Assembly (NCBI GenBank): GCA_004194705.1
Contig: SADC01001096.1
Coordinates: 62,001 to 126,000 of the forward strand
Reading direction: 5' to 3'
DNA length: 64,000 nucleotides
Source: Ditylenchus dipsaci
Taxonomy: Eukaryota > Nematoda > Chromadorea > Rhabditida > Anguinidae
A program made the position numbers and the translations under genes. The notes beneath the pieces were generated by a model. The model was not told where the DNA came from, searched no databases, and saw only the letters and a list, made by a program, of their open reading frames with translations. Numbering within the stretch: position 1 is the first letter of the stretch; every line of letters starts with the position of its first letter. Shown here piece by piece: positions 63,601 through 64,000 of the stretch.

Positions 63601-64000
63601 GTACCTTAGATACAAATCCCTCTGGGTGCATGAAAAGAGCATGTATACTAGAGTTTATTTATGCGGTAGACCCCAGTCAGCAAAACTATGTTCAAATTCC
63701 ATCTTTTTGGATCTTCAGGTTGGCCTTAGTTCCCCAAGCCAAAGAGTCGAACTTTGGTCAAATTTTTTAAAAATGGCCGGCCGAGCCTTAAAAAATGTTT
63801 TCTACACTTTAAAAGTAGTAAAACATTTAATAAAAAAACAATTTCGGGTGATTTGGGAGGACTCCGAATAATCCAGTTTAGTCTATTTTTAAAAGTACAG
63901 ATTGTAGCTCTCGTTCTATAAGAGCTTGCACGGTTCCCCCAAAAAGCCCGAAAATATTTTGAAACAAAAAATTTGTATTTTTTGTGAGATCCGTTTTAAC
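63600..64000. other. Core-B fragment and window end
   Basis: 63602-63700 matches one arm of core B (CCTTAGATACAAATCCCTCT, GAGCATGTATACTAGAGTTT, GCGGTAGACCCCAG). The rest to the window end shows CCTTAGTTCCCCAAGCC-type repeat sequence and no supported gene. Confidence 0.45.

Noticed and set aside
1..64000. CRISPR arrays, bacterial operons, ribosome-binding sites
   Set aside because: Spliced genes, animal protein families and eukaryotic transposons show this is animal DNA; the spaced word repeats are not CRISPR-like because units vary in length and lie in inverted arms.

Overview
This window looks like AT-rich animal DNA, most likely from a nematode. The evidence is a casein-kinase-1/TTBK-like kinase with HRDIKP, DFGMAR and YDWE motifs (a family greatly expanded in nematodes), a peptide-receptor GPCR of the FRPR/FMRFamide-receptor type, a nematode-style Ly6 protein, many 45-60 nt introns and TTTTTAG or TTTCAG acceptors. 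No species can be named from sequence alone. All gene models below were assembled by hand from reading frame, splice sites and phase, without alignment tools.

Host genes are islands. (1) 13.8-20.7 kb, minus: a 15-exon GPCR whose exon phases all agree (544 codons, including micro-exons of 16, 29 and 34 nt). (2) 23.7-24.4 kb, minus: last exons of a second, unrecognised membrane protein. (3) 35.8-37.4 kb, minus: a nine-exon kinase with two single-base losses. (4) 49.2-51.8 kb, minus: last three exons of a cyclic-nucleotide-gated channel, with a plus-strand Ly6 gene nested in one intron. (5) 59.4-60.8 kb, plus: a NAP1-like (nucleosome assembly) gene fragment broken by two TTAA-flanked MITEs.

Most of the rest is mobile DNA: two LTR-retroelement gag/protease regions (0-1.9 kb minus; 53.2-54.9 kb plus), a 5.5-kb PIF/Harbinger element with transposase and MADF-like second gene (6.7-12.2 kb), hAT transposase tails (2.4 kb, 57.3 kb), mariner remnants (9.2, 18.2, 57.7 kb), a deleted pogo element (27.5-28.4 kb), a decayed transposase-like ORF set (54.9-56.0 kb), TTAA MITEs and tRNA-derived SINE copies.

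The most striking feature is a large set of foldback elements whose inverted arms are arrays of short repeated words (about 8-20 bp). Arms and target-site duplications (TA, TTA/TAA, TTAA, 8 bp, 9 bp) can be read for many. Copies that share a scaffold or an inner core carry different words, yet within a copy the words match on both arms. The clearest set is the TACCGTATTT family (3.5, 25.2, 29.3, 33.9, 56.7 and 63.5 kb), in which a small subterminal hairpin is replaced by a different self-complementary word in each copy. A second is the GGACAATAC family with 9-bp duplications (4.7-6.5 kb and 38.1-38.8 kb). This concerted replacement of words in terminal repeats, seen across several transposon superfamilies, is the best candidate here for an undescribed process.
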